DNA from: Gonapodya sp. JEL0774
Taxonomy: Eukaryota > Monoblepharomycota > Monoblepharidomycetes > Monoblepharidales > Gonapodyaceae
Assembly (NCBI GenBank): GCA_027604505.1
Contig: JADIIX010000020.1
Span: 111,209 to 175,208 of the forward strand
Length of the DNA: 64,000 nucleotides
Direction of reading: 5' to 3'
Shown here: positions 1-11,152 of the stretch, piece after piece
Numbering within the stretch: the stretch's first letter is position 1
Layout: each line of letters starts with the position of its first letter
Translations under genes and position numbers: made by a program
Notes under the pieces: generated by a model
The model's database searches: none
Told to the model about the DNA's origin: nothing
What the model saw: only the letters and a program-made list of their open reading frames with translations

Positions 1-75
1 GTTGGGGGGGGGCCGGTGGGGCGGTGGCCGGTGGAGGGTGGCGCGGGGGCCCCCCCCCCCCCCCTCCCCCCCCAG

Positions 76-161
76 CCCTTGCCACCCTCCGCCAGCAGTT
101 CGAAGAGGACAAGAAGAAGGTGGCGGCCATGAAGGCCAAGAGGGTGTTTCGGCCGGCTTGA
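76..161 (+). CDS. Terminal exon of an unidentified protein (5' part outside window)
   Basis: A pyrimidine-rich tract of C and T runs up to an AG at 74-75. It is followed by an open frame ending in TGA at 159-161 that reads ...LATLRQQFEEDKKKVAAMK and then ends KRVFRPA. This looks like the basic, helical C-terminal tail of a longer protein whose other exons lie left of the window. The upstream run of G and C, without a coding pattern, would be the last intron. The tail is too short to assign a family. Confidence 0.5.
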
Positions 162-180
162 AAAACGAAGAAAAAGGGGG

Positions 181-244
181 ACGGGTGGACGGGTGGACGG
201 GTGGACGGGTGGACGGGTGGACGGGTGGACGGGTGGATGGGTGG
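181..244 (+). repeat. Octamer tandem repeat (acgggtgg)
   Basis: Seven perfect head-to-tail copies of acgggtgg (181-236) are followed by one copy with a single change (atgggtgg, 237-244). The repeat begins 20 bases after the stop codon of the preceding exon, so it is in the 3' flank. It is a microsatellite-like array with strongly G-rich top strand. The rest of 245-565 is intergenic and low in complexity, with no recognisable gene. Confidence 0.95.
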
Positions 245-565
245 TCGGGCGAATGTACCGCACCGAGCTGGATGCCGGAGAAGGGAAGCGAAGAGTGCAA
301 TTGGGTGGTTTAGATTGGCAAATTCAATAATGTGGCACTGAATGTGTAGATAAAAGTGTCTGTGTGGATGGTTGTGGTTGTGACTTGGTAGACGTATACA
401 TACACTACTGTGTGCAAATTATTTCGGTGGGTGGGTTGGTGGGTGGGCGAAGTAGGAGGTGCCAGGCACTGGGGAATCCCCGAATGGAACACTTGGAACA
501 TGGGGTCTTCTTCACCTGTTGCATCACCAACCCACAAACCCCCAACCACCAAAAGCATCGGGCCC

Positions 566-2788
566 ATGGTAAGCGGAAACGCACAACTCCGATCCACTGC
601 GGATGGAGACCGCGGCCATTTTGCATTGTTTCTGTCCTGTTTCCTGTTTCCACTGCGTCACCTGCTCCAATCAATCGTCCCACCCGTTCCCGTTCTGTCT
701 CCATCCCCGCCCTCCCATCCCTCCCGCTTCACCTCCACCCATCCCCCTCCCCCACTCCCCAGGTCAAACGCGTCCTTGTCATCGGTACGTCCCCTTCCCC
801 CAACCTTACCCCCCTCCCAACATCACCTCACCTCATCCCCCCCCCCCCCCCTTCCTCCTCGTTAGGCGGCTGCGGCTTCGTTGGCACACATATATGCACC
901 TTGCTCCGTGACCGAGGGTACCGTGCCGTGGCCTTTGACGTGCGGAGAACGTTCGAGGACGTGGGCGGGAGGGACGAGGCAGGGTGGGAAGTTGTGCTGG
1001 GGAGTGTGATGGTGGAGGAGGTGGGTTGGAGGACGTGAAGAGGTGTGCGGGGGATGGGGGTGGGGTTGGGGGTGCGCGGAATGGGGATGGGGAGACGGTG
1101 ACGTTCGCTGACCAGTTTTCCCGTTTGTTGTCAACCTCTGAACAACTCTGTGCTCCCCACTTTTCGGTGCTAGGATCTCGTCGCAGCCATGAAAGATGTC
1201 GAGTTCGTCATCCACACGGTCGCCGGACACCCTTTTGTCGAGGAATGGTGGGTGGCCCGGTCGGGCCGGTCCGGTCCTTGCGACGCGTGCTGACCGATTC
1301 GTTATCGGCCCCCCTCCCCTTGTCCACTCCACTCCCATACTCCTCTGCCCCCTGCCCCATTCCAATCCCACACGGGAGTCGGCAGGAAGCATCACGAGGA
1401 CATGGCACTCACGGGGACCAGAATCGTCCTCGGAGCGTGTCGGAAAGCTGGAGTCAAGGTATGTATATATTTACAGGACCAGACCCACCCGTGCGGCTCA
1501 CTCCACCGTTCTCACTCCATCATACCCATCCCAACACACACGCCTTACCCGGCCGACCCCCCTCCACCAGCGCCTCGTCCTGTGCTCGTCCGCGTCCATA
1601 CCGTACAAGTACCAGGACCTTCATTTCGGAGACGAGACGTTGCCGCCGGGGAATATGGAGGACGTGTATATGCGGGCAAAGGGGATGCAGGAGCAGGTGA
1701 GGGTCGGGTCGGGTCGGGTCTGCGCGGAACTGCAGTTGGCTGGTTTCGGCGAGAGCCACTCGCACGACAATCTGATCCGTTTTCGGGCTCCTGTTTTGTT
1801 TTCTTCTCTCTCTCTCTCTCTTTTTTTTTTTTTTTTTTGGTTCATCAATGCGATGCGTTGTGCCGCGTGCTCGTGTGTATACATACGTACATTGTGGACT
1901 TCTGTACGCTACGCGGTATGGGACCCCCCAGATGGTCATCGACGCCAACTCTCCGGACCTCATGACGTGCTCGGTCCGCCCGCACCAGATATGGGGACCA
2001 GGGGACAGGGTGTTCATGCCCACGGTACTGGAGGCGGCACATAGTGGGAAGCTGGCGGTGTTTATCGGGTGAGTGAGTCTGTGGAATGCTTGAAAGCGGG
2101 GGGGGCGGGGGGGGCGGCGGGGGTTGTATTCGTGTGGTGTCGGTTGGTTGCCCCAACTCACGTCGTGATGGTTTAGGGACGGATGTAACCTTGTGGATTA
2201 TACCTACGTGAAGAACATCGCACATGCGCTTATTATGGCTGGGGAGGCGTTACAACCTGGGTCGCCAGTGTGCGGAAGCGTGAGTTTCGGGGTGCTGGGG
2301 GTTTCTCTGTACCTCCACCGCACAAACGAGTCAAATCCTCCCCCATGCTTGAACCCAACTCTATCGACTTCTTCTATCGTGCGCCGTCCCATCTTTCCCG
2401 TTCTACCTACCATACCCACCACCAGCGCTACGTGACCACGGACGATTCCCCGATCCACATGTGGACCTTCCAAGCCATCTTCCTCAGCCGCCTCGGCTAC
2501 CGCATCCCCACCCGCGCCCTCCCTCTCGCCCTCATATACTCCATCGCCGTGGCCCTGAGCACCGTCCTGCGCTTCGTCAACTCGGTGTTGGGGACCAACC
2601 TCCAGGTGGCGACCTTCACGCCGCAAAAGATGGCACTGGTGGGGACGTATAGGTATTACAGCTTAGACAAGGCAAAGAGGGATTTCGGGTACAAGCCGTT
2701 GTATACCATGAAGGCGGGCATAGAGGAGACGGTGGAGGCGTTGTGGGGGATGAGGAATGGGGGGGAATATTGGGTGAAGAAGGCATGA
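566..2788 (+). CDS. ERG26: Sterol-4-alpha-carboxylate 3-dehydrogenase-like (3-beta-HSD family, ERG26/NSDHL type)
   Basis: NAD(P)-dependent extended short-chain dehydrogenase that would remove the C4 carboxyl during ergosterol synthesis, probably at the ER. The spliced model has nine exons: 566-568, 763-784, 866-1020, 1174-1247, 1386-1458, 1571-1696, 1932-2068, 2177-2279 and 2426-2788. They sum to 1056 nt, 351 residues, the usual family length. Visible motifs are the Rossmann loop VLVIGGCGFVG at the N-terminus, the catalytic YMRAK (YxxxK), SVRPHQIWGPGD and the hydrophobic segment LPLALIYSIAVAL near the C-terminus, which could anchor it to membrane. Exon 1 contributes only the ATG before a GTAAGC donor. 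A CT/T-run intron lies at 1697-1931. A general 3-beta-HSD of other substrate range is the main alternative. Confidence 0.85.
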
Positions 2789-3054
2789 TGTTTTTGAGTA
2801 CATGGATTGGTAGGATTAAATAAATTTCTTTATCAAACCTAAGCTCATTGTCAGAAAAGGAAATGAGTTTCTTAACCTGTACATGTACAGGCGAGCATGA
2901 AGCACTGGCCTACCCGGCCGCCTCCGCGTCGGCTCTTTCCATTTTTCTGGTCATCAACCGTTTCTCAAGCACCCAGCCTGTTTTCATTCCTTTCCCTCCA
3001 CCATCTCTCCTCCACTACGTCGCCTTCCACTGTCTCATTCTCACCAGTTCGTTC

Positions 3055-6000
3055 ATGCCTCGCTCGCCCTCCCCATATTCCCGCCACGGATACCGCCCAC
3101 CCCCCCGCCGCCACTCTCGCTCACGCTCTCGAACGCCACCTCGCCGCCGCAGTCCTGTACGCTATCGCCGATCGCGATCCCGGTCTCGGTCTCGCTCCCG
3201 CTCTCGTGTGCGATACCGATCGAGGAGCCCTCCCACGTACAAAGACTTTGACAGACGGGATTATAGAGATCGTAGGGACGGTAGAGAGTATTGGGACACT
3301 AGGTACCGTGAAAGGGGTTATCACGGGAGGGATGATGGCCACCCGCGAGGGCGGGATGGGAGGAGGCCGGAGCCCCCACCACCACCGAGACTCCCAGCGT
3401 GGGACAGCACACTTAAAGGTAGCGGCGGACATTCCAGACACGATTCTAGGGCATCGTCGAGTGCGTCTTTTTCGGAGAGGAGGGGGAGCGCGAGTGGGAG
3501 TGCGCATGGGGAGAGTGGGAGGGTTTCGGTCGGATCGACGATAGGGAACAAGGCAAAGACCGTACCAATGCAAGTCGGACAGGATCAACGAGTTCCCTCG
3601 GAGGGTGAGAGTGGTAGGTATGCGCATTCGGAGACCCAGCAGGCCGGATCTTCTGCACTCGTGTCGCAAAAACGAAATGCTGCAGCGCAGCCGAACGAGG
3701 CGAGCACAGCATCCCGGCAGGTTTCTCCCGCGACAGGGACACCAAGGGCCATGGAAATGCACGCGGAGATCCAAGACAATCGGTATTTTGACGAAGCCGC
3801 GTATCAGCAGGCAGGCTCCTCCAAAGTATCGCAGGAAGTGACCCGAAATGGGCCCTCGGAAGATTTAATGGACACGAGTCTGGAACCGGATGATGTGCAA
3901 ACGACGGTTGTGCTGGCTAATACGGCAAATGGGGGGGATGGAGGCTTCAACATCGTCCGCAAGAATCGAGACGGGTTTCAATTCACGGTGAGTCTCCCTC
4001 CGTCTCAAGAAAGCTCGGTGGCGTCCGACCCGGAACCTGTTGTGATGGACAACCTTGAATGTGTGAACGGCGTTGTGAACGATGTAAATGCTGGCACAGG
4101 ACAACTTCCAGCGCAGCTGCCAACCAGCACACTTGAGTCGCTGGGGGACACTTCAACAGACACTGTCGTCGAGCTACCTGCTCTCTTTGGGAATTCACGA
4201 GCCATGCCTTCCCGGAACGTGTCCGGGGCAAGGTCTGCGGAACAACTCCCGAGCGTGGTCGTCACTGACCCTCCTGATATGGGCCATGAGATCACAGGAG
4301 CACCTCAGGGCACACCGTTGCTAGCGGGCTCCATCCCTTCCCATCGTATCTCCGCCCCTACCCCTGTCTCCAACACTGTCTCGAGCTCCACAAGCGATCC
4401 AGACGCCCTGGACGGCCCCAATTTCGGGCTCGCTGACCCATACACGTACTTTAACCTGAAACGGATTGACAGGAGATCCAACGTCCCTCCGAGTCCGAGT
4501 CGCTCGAAACCTTATGTTAGGGAAACGAAGCAATCTGTTGGGTTCCCTATGAATCGTCTGATTGATCCGAGCCCTGGTACCGTTTTCGATCAACCCGTAA
4601 ATTCCAAGGGCTTTCCCCGGTTTTTTATTACGTCCGTGGGATCGGTCGACAAATTTACTGGAAGATTAGTGCACTTCACTCAGGACAAAAAAAGTGACGG
4701 ACAGTCAGCTTATGTACAACCACAAGGATCATGTGACGAGGACTTAAATCGGGACATGGAGATGGTTTCATCGACAAATTCTGCGATCGACGTTCAGCCG
4801 ACTCTGAATTATGTTTCTAACCTCGAGCCGGCACCCTCCCCGCCCTGCAATCTCCAGGAAGGACCCAATCGTTTATTGCCCAGGGTGCTGGGACAACCAC
4901 ACACGCAAGTCCAGCAAAGTAAGCCTGTGCCGCCACAGCCTCATCCTCGGTTACAAGCTCCTGCCAACGCACCAGCTCCCACCCCACAGCACGATGCACA
5001 ATCTGGAAGCCGCCTGTTTGCTTCCGCTTCTCTTGCCCCCGCTGCTCTCGCCCCTGTTGCAAAGGCGCCCGAGCCGCCGAAAGGTCGCCTTGGTGTCGGG
5101 GGGATCCCGCCGCTCTGGATGGGACAGGTTCCTCCCGAAGTCTTGACCGAACAAATCTGGTCGGAACTGTTCGAAGCATGCGACGTGGTGCTGGTCCAGA
5201 CGCTCAATCCCAAAAGTTTCGAGTCTGGGCCATCCTGTGACAAGCTCCTCTTCAATGTTACCGCGCCAGCCGTAGACTTGCGTAGGATAAGTGATGAAAC
5301 CCTTGAGCTCCGCGCGTACATTTACAGCTACGCAACCAACAAGATCATGGAATGGAAACATCTCGACAACAAGCCTGGAGAAAATCGGGGAGCTGGAATG
5401 TTAAAGAACAGGGCTAGTCTACTCATTGGTCCCAGTCGATACAATATCGATCTCTTGCAACCCCGCCTGAGGCAACCGTTTGCTATCATCACACCCGATT
5501 TAAAGAAGGCGATCAGAAATAATTCACGCCTCAACAGCACAAGCGTCCCGATAGAGCTTGATATCCGAACGGATATTGACAAGCTCAACTACGGAGCTGT
5601 GGCTCTTGTCTGGGTCAAGAAGAAGCAACTCGATGAATTGGTTGTCGATACGTACAAGAGAGTCATCAATGGCATGGAAGTCTCAGGCGAGTCGCTTCGC
5701 AAGGCCATGTCAAAATTGGTCGCCACGGCGGAGTTGCAGAGGACTTTGTTACATTTGGCTGGAATTTCGGATGCTCGAGAAGAAATAAAGTCGGGGCAGG
5801 CGGATGAGATGGAGGAGATTGCATCTACTAGCAGTACCGTGAAGTTTGTCGATCCTCTCTCTCTGACGAAGCTCGTGCACCCCTTCCGAATTCGAGGATG
5901 CTCGCACCCCACTGCCTTCGATCTCCGATTCTACTTGGAACTCTGCATGAATGCGGGTATGCGCATGCCGTGTCCTCTTTGCAGCACCATTTGCCCAAAG

Positions 6001-6584
6001 GACTTGAACGTGAGAAGCATTTTGACGCGTTTGAGAATCTCATCTTTGTTATGGCCACCGTCGTCTAACCAGGATGATGGGAATGGAGCTATGCTAAGAT
6101 TTCAATTTGAATTTCGCAGGACCTCCGCTGCCATGTACGCTTACTTCGTTTTATGCATGAAAATCCAAACGCTATGGCATGCACTGTGAATCCAGACGGG
6201 ACCATGACCACCATTGAGGAGGATACGACGGTGGTTGATGTGGACGACGACGATGACGACGACATGGGCTCGGTACCTCCGAAAACACTTCCAACGGCGG
6301 TCCCGATTCTGCAGACTTCGGCTCAACCTTCCGTTCATGTTGGACCTACCCTTGCGTCCGCGGCTGGGAGCGGGCAGCCCCGTGCCAAACTGTTGCGGGG
6401 TCGAGGTAGAGGATCAGTTCGCGGAGGGCCGTTGCAAAGTGTTGGGCTAAGAAATGGACAACGTTCTGTTGGCGGGACACCACCGAATGGAGGACGCGGG
6501 CAAAATAGTGTTGTAAATGTGAGGCAAACGAGTAGTGCACAGAAAAATGACGACGATGTGATCGTAGTTAGTGACAGTGATTAA
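3055..6584 (+). CDS. SP-RING (Siz/PIAS-type) E3 SUMO ligase with RS-rich N-terminus
   Basis: Predicted nuclear SUMO E3 ligase of about 1139 residues. Two exons (3055-6009 and 6120-6584) join in phase; the intron starts GTGAGA and ends CGCAG. Residues 1-130 are rich in RS/RD dipeptides. A long low-complexity linker follows. A PINIT-like region lies at about residues 690-870. The SP-RING begins near residue 932 with VDPLSLTKLVHP, then C-S-H, then CPLC, matching the zinc-ligand pattern of Siz1/PIAS. The tail carries two acidic hydrophobic stretches that look like SUMO-interacting motifs, TTVVDVDDDD and the terminal DDDVIVVSDSD. No SAP domain was seen. The start was chosen at MPRSPSPYSR because upstream in-frame sequence does not look like protein. 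The RS domain is unusual for this family. Confidence 0.8.
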
Positions 6585-6850
6585 ACAGTTTCGTGTTGTT
6601 GGAGGAAAACTGGGTACGACCCTTGCACTCGTAACCAGCCTGTGCTTGGCTGTGTAAACCCTGTGCCAACTGCTGCGTTCTCCCGCAGGTTGCACGTGAT
6701 GTCAAAGAGGTTCGTGATAACATCTCAGATACAACGCTTTCTTGGTTGACGGATCCCCTCATTTCAATCCATCCTTCTTGCTGCCCCGGTGGTCTCCCGC
6801 AAAACACCAACACATCCCCACTCCCTCACTGAAACGACATGTCTTCACCT

Positions 6851-7566
6851 TAATTATTTCTCACATTTGACTGCGCTGGACCCCCTATCTCCATTCACTT
6901 CTCTCTGGATCTTCTACGCCTGCGGGACAACAGCGCCACCCAGACCCTGTCTCTAACTCCTGACAATCTCCGGAAGCTTCAGGACCAGTACTCAAAAGTT
7001 TCACCGATATCGACGGAGCAACGAATTATTCGATGGCTCCAGTCTATACCTGTTGGCGACGCGGTCAACGGGTCCCCGGCTGACCCTTCCAAATCCCACA
7101 ACGACACTGGCCAGGAGCACCAGGACCAAACGGGAATGCGGAGTTCTAACAACTCACTGGGGAACCAAGGAGGGGAAGATGGAAATGCTGGAATAGGGGT
7201 TAGGAAAGATGCCGACGCACGGAAGACTGCGAAGAGTGCACAGGCTGGTGGAAAAATGGTTTCGCCAGCGACTGGTTCCCGACGGGTTTCGGAGGTAGAC
7301 AAGGGCAAGGATCGAGGACGTTTGTGCTGCTATTTGAAAGTGGAGGTGTCGGGAAACACACAAATGCTGCCAATTCACGAGGTTCGTTGACGACACGATA
7401 GAATCCCTTGAATATTCTGGTCTTATCTTAACCATTCTCGAACAATCAGTTCGATGTGCCCAAAGAGCTCGCGATGAGTTTTTGCAAAGCTAACAACATC
7501 CTTGGATCGGTGGACTCCTTGACTGAGCACATCGTAACAGCAATTAACAATTACAGGAAGTCGTGA
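6851..7566 (+). CDS. Hypothetical protein, 5' end unresolved
   Basis: The frame is open from just after a TAA at 6851-6853 and is coding-like by about 6915. It carries a helical stretch (LRKLQDQYSKVSP), then a polar linker, then a compact C-terminal segment. The intron 7382-7449 (GTTCGT..TCAG) joins LPIHE to FDVPKELAMSFCKANN in phase. The stop is TGA at 7564-7566. The ending (x-V-E-V...LPIHE-x-D-x-P-x-ELA-x-x-FC-x-x-N) resembles short beta-grasp-like modules found at the ends of several cytoskeletal and centriolar proteins, which is inference only. No in-frame ATG lies before 7136, so an upstream exon is likely. An ATG at about 6698 followed by a GTTCGT donor is one candidate. Confidence 0.5.
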
Positions 7567-8330
7567 GAGGGAAAATCTTGATGGGGTCGATTCCACTACA
7601 CGCTTTCCTCGCATTCTTTGGACTCTTCCGCACTGTCACTTAGCAGCGACTGCTCAACACTTTGGGGTAGTTATTCTTGTGGGGGGCATACCCATGTACA
7701 GAAATAGGATGTCTAGAGTTCTCAACCTTCTAAAGTTGCGCGACCTTGTCGACAAGGAATCCGTCTTCGGTGAATTTGCTGTATGCAGGTCTCTCTAGTG
7801 ATCTTTGAGCGACCTCACAATCCAACTAGGACCATGACGTGTTAAGGCCCGTTGAAGCAGAAACATTTTTCGAATTGTGGTGCTGACTTACTTTTATGTC
7901 TGCGATCAGTGCATCTGGAAGGGGGTACAATTGATTATTGGATAATGGGTAAGCACGTTCCTTGGACAACAAGAAATCTTTTCACCAACTCACCCAACGA
8001 AGAATATTCGTACTCTGGGCGGACGAAACCCAGTACTACTATCCGAATTTCCTCACCATAGAAGTCTGATTCGAAAACATTCAGAATGTGTACTTCCTGT
8101 ACCACATTGCGCATCCGGGTCAGGCTGACAAAAGCAATCACATAAAAAACTTCCGCCGCACTTACAGCTGTCTTTTTCGTGTTCTTGTAAGTGGGATTCC
8201 AACCGTAACTGTTACATTGTCCATAGTGAGACACTCGAACATGTGACGACTACAATTGCACATCGCACAGTACCTCATAACCATTGGCCAAACTGCGGTA
8301 CTGCGTCCAACACTCGCCCACCCGTAGTGA
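7547..8330 (+). pseudogene. Frame-broken coding remnant of an unidentified protein
   Basis: Coding-like sequence switches frame repeatedly. One long frame reads RENLDGVDSTTRFPRILWTL and continues to VVILVGGIPMYRNRM and KESVFGEFAVC (to about 7790). It then jumps to SLVIFERPHNPTR (about 7795-7834), to DHDVLRPVEAETFFELW (about 7832-7882), to HLEGGTIDYWIM, to IFVLWADETQYYYPNFLTI and, after an in-frame TGA, to NVYFLYHIAHPGQADKSNH (about 8090-8190). The pieces occur in sensible order and abut, but most junctions lack a GT..AG pair of workable length and phase. This fits a decayed gene better than introns. It slightly overlaps the end of the preceding gene. The family was not recognised. A live gene with unusual introns or sequencing indels is the alternative. 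Confidence 0.45.
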
Positions 8331-8360
8331 ACACCTATTTGTAGCCTGTTGGGATTGGTG

Positions 8361-8760
8361 ATGAGACCGACGTCAACCTTTCGAAGAGCGTTCCGATTAT
8401 CCGGGTTCCTCGTCATCCTCCTGCTCACACTGTCGCTTCATTATTGGATACATCGTCACTGAAGATTTCGAACAACGCATCAGATGTCAATCGTAACCCT
8501 TCCGGCCGGCAAATCTCGGAAGCCTCACGGAAGGTTTGCGGTAGGAAAGCCCAACTCCCGACTTCCCCGCTTGAAACCATGGGTCACGGCACCTCGTAGA
8601 CGTACAGGATAAGGTGGTTCCGGAGAGGAAGGGCCAACGATGGGTGGTCGTGTTGAGGGGGGCTTCATTTTTAGAGAGCAATGCGATCGTGATTGGATTT
8701 ATGTGTCAGTACTGGGGTCCCTGCAACTGGACACACCGCCAAGCAGACATAAAACTCGAA
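8361..8760 (+). other. Region with a single predicted membrane segment; no complete gene
   Basis: An ATG at 8361 opens a short frame, MRPTSTFRRAFRLSG, followed by a strongly hydrophobic stretch (FLVILLLTLSLHYW), then a stop. It looks like a type II signal anchor. The next coding-like frame (SLKISNNASDVNRNPSG, from about 8456) is offset by one base with no splice site in between. It may be the other end of the broken gene to its left, or a separate fragment. No family was recognised. Confidence 0.25.
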
Positions 8761-10790
8761 ATGATCGCAAACTTCCAGGAAACCTTGACGTGCCTGATCA
8801 ACGATGAAAGCCGAATCGTGAGCTAGCTTGAAGCGTTTTAGGCCTGGACGACTCCGGAGTTCAAATTACATCGCTGTTTCAAACCGTGTTGGAACATTGT
8901 GGGACTTGATTCAGGTCTCTTACCAACTTCTCAGCAAAATCTTGGATGTTGACTTCAATACATCAAAGCGGTGTGTTTATCTTTGCGTCTTGGAGAGAGA
9001 ACTGACGCTCAGACAGCTGTCACTTTCAAGGATGCTTGGGTCGTTCGCAACACAAACACAAATGAAACGGGAGGATTTCCACGTTACTTACTGCGTCTCG
9101 GGACTTCTCAAAGGTGGTGAAGGCATTGGTGTGTTTCTCGCATCGCAGGAGAGTTTGGATGGTACGTGAGACCTCTAATTTGCTCATGCATTCACCGATG
9201 CATACCAACTTCCGCCTCATCCAAGATGTGAAGGGCAAGTTTACAGTTTGTACAAGCCATGTGTATAGTATCGCGCCAGTGCGGCCTAGAGTGAGTCAGC
9301 TTCACTTCCGAGAGACCAAGTTGGGGTGTCCAACAGAGAAGGTTCCCAGGACGTGGAGGTTCTCGCCGATAGAGAAACGACCGCTGCGATTACGCACCTT
9401 GCGAACAAGTGAGCATGTCATACTTTCAAGCGATCAGGGCTCTCGATTCACTTTTCCGCTTGTGCTCTTGCATCAGGTATTCTGGTATCACAAATGACCG
9501 AATCGCGTTTGTTGAGAGACAGCGGCGGCCTACAAGCGCCGCGTCAATCAAGCCTCAGCAGGTTCGTTTATCTGAGACCTGCTACAACCGGTTTTGAAAG
9601 AGCATGCGTGCAGAAATCCGAACCGTCTAAGCCAATGGACACCAAGAAGCCGGAACCCTCGAAAAGCGGAGAGGCTAAGGCGAGCATCAAAGCCGTAGTC
9701 TTTGCTATAAGAACTTTGGCGCTACACTACTTGGCCATTTGGGTTTTATAGTCCAAAGGGATTCAATCCATGTTTGCTAAAGCTGAATCAACGGCATCGA
9801 AGCCGCCTCTCTCGAAACCTGAACCGAAAAAGTCAAACGCTACTTCATCGAAAGTGAATGGCTCGAGTAAGGTGAAAGGAGCAGTAAAGAAAGGAACGAG
9901 TGGGAAAGCAATTGCTGATCCGGAACCGGAAGACGAAGTTGTGAGTTGTACCACGTCGTTTGTTGGAAGTGCGGTTCTCGCAACTCACCCAAGCCATGGG
10001 GCGCCAGCAACGTGGGCGCAAAACAAAAGGATCCGGCAAAAGGAAGATTGAAGACTCAGATTCAGGTACTGACGTTGAAAATTTCTCCCTGCTCGATGAT
10101 GCTAAGATAGCAACTGTAAATCCTGCCGATCACGAAGACGCAGAATCCAATGAGAGTGAGGAAGACATGCAACGCCGGGAGTCGCACCTCGAAGTGGACG
10201 ATACACCCATGGTTGAAGCAGAGTTAGAGTCAGCTGCTGTGACAGAAAGCACGCAAGCAGAGGATGCTGAATTGACGGTGGATAAAACAATAGCTGGTAT
10301 GAGATAAGATGTCGTGGTGTGTGGCCTCTTGTGTTTGTCTCAATCGTGTGTTCAGCTGCTTTCCAAGATACTCCGAAGAACGTACCCAAAGGCCGCCGAC
10401 GGTACAAAAAAATTGTATCGAAAACATATCGCGACGAGAAAGGATACATTGGTGAGCAATTCTGTTGTTCTCTGCCCGAAGGGAGTCCATGACAGTTTTC
10501 GTCCAATTGTACTAATAGTGACGAAGGACGAGGAGGTCATCGTCTCTGAGTCAGAGAATGAATCGCAAGCAACTAATCGCCCTATCAAGGCTGCCACGAA
10601 GGTCGCTCCCCCAGTCAAGCCTGTTGCACCTAAAGTCACCACTGCAAACCCCGATGCGGAGTCCGAAACCTCCAAAAAGAGCTCTGGGAAAGGGAAAGGT
10701 AGCGGGGGAGGTAGTGCAGTACCAAAAAAGGATGACAAAGGTGCTAGCAGTGGTCAGAAGAGTCTTCTCAGTTTCTTCGTCAAGAAATGA
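8761..10790 (+). CDS. POLD3: DNA polymerase delta subunit 3 (POLD3/Cdc27-like)
   Basis: Non-catalytic subunit linking polymerase delta to PCNA in the nucleus. Eleven exons: 8761-8817, 8915-8970, 9031-9161, 9226-9290, 9350-9408, 9519-9561, 9614-9694, 9752-9940, 10008-10296, 10356-10451 and 10519-10790. They sum to 1338 nt, 445 residues, close to human POLD3. The N-terminal fold is recognisable: INDESRIVSYQLLSKILDV, FHVTYCVSG and KFTVCTSHVYSI. A Lys/Pro/Ser-rich middle follows with SMFAKAES (compare GxMxMF in POLD3), then KTYRDEKGYIVTKDEE. The protein ends in a PCNA-interacting box, QKSLLSFF, followed by VKK. Start and exon order are fixed by alignment to the family pattern and by phase. Confidence 0.88.
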
Positions 10791-11152
10791 TATGTGTGGT
10801 TCTATATAGTTCACATGCTCGGGTGGTGACATTACACAAAAGGTACAAAAAAATTCTGCACTCTATCTATCAGTGGATCCAAAAAAGTGCTTTCGCATGT
10901 CGGTCAAGAGAAATGAGAGCTGATCAGCGGTTGTGTTCTGGGTTCACCATCACTTAGATGCAGTTTCTCGAGATAATTACACAGGACTGCCCTTACTTTC
11001 GTCTGCAATTCACTGCGAACGTCAACATCCAGTAAATCGAAGCGCTCAAGAGGCGGTAGGTGGCTCATAATGGGGCCCTTAAGAGACAACGGTGCCTGCA
11101 ACGATTCGACATTCAGTTGCGAAGATCCACGGAACATGAAGCAAAAGTAAAC

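Noticed and set aside
168-1038. Long Pro/Ser-rich frames on both strands at the left edge
   Set aside because: They come from G/C runs and pyrimidine-rich introns and cross the supported exons of the sterol dehydrogenase gene in the wrong frame.
1797-1840. CT/T microsatellite as a regulatory element
   Set aside because: It lies inside an intron as an extended polypyrimidine run and needs no other explanation.
2848-3054. N-terminal extension of the SUMO ligase frame
   Set aside because: It is in frame but has untranslated-region character, and MPRSPSPYSR at 3055 begins the RS tract naturally.
7935-8234. Minus-strand frame of 99 codons across the remnant
   Set aside because: The plus-strand pieces have far more protein-like composition and continue in order on both sides.
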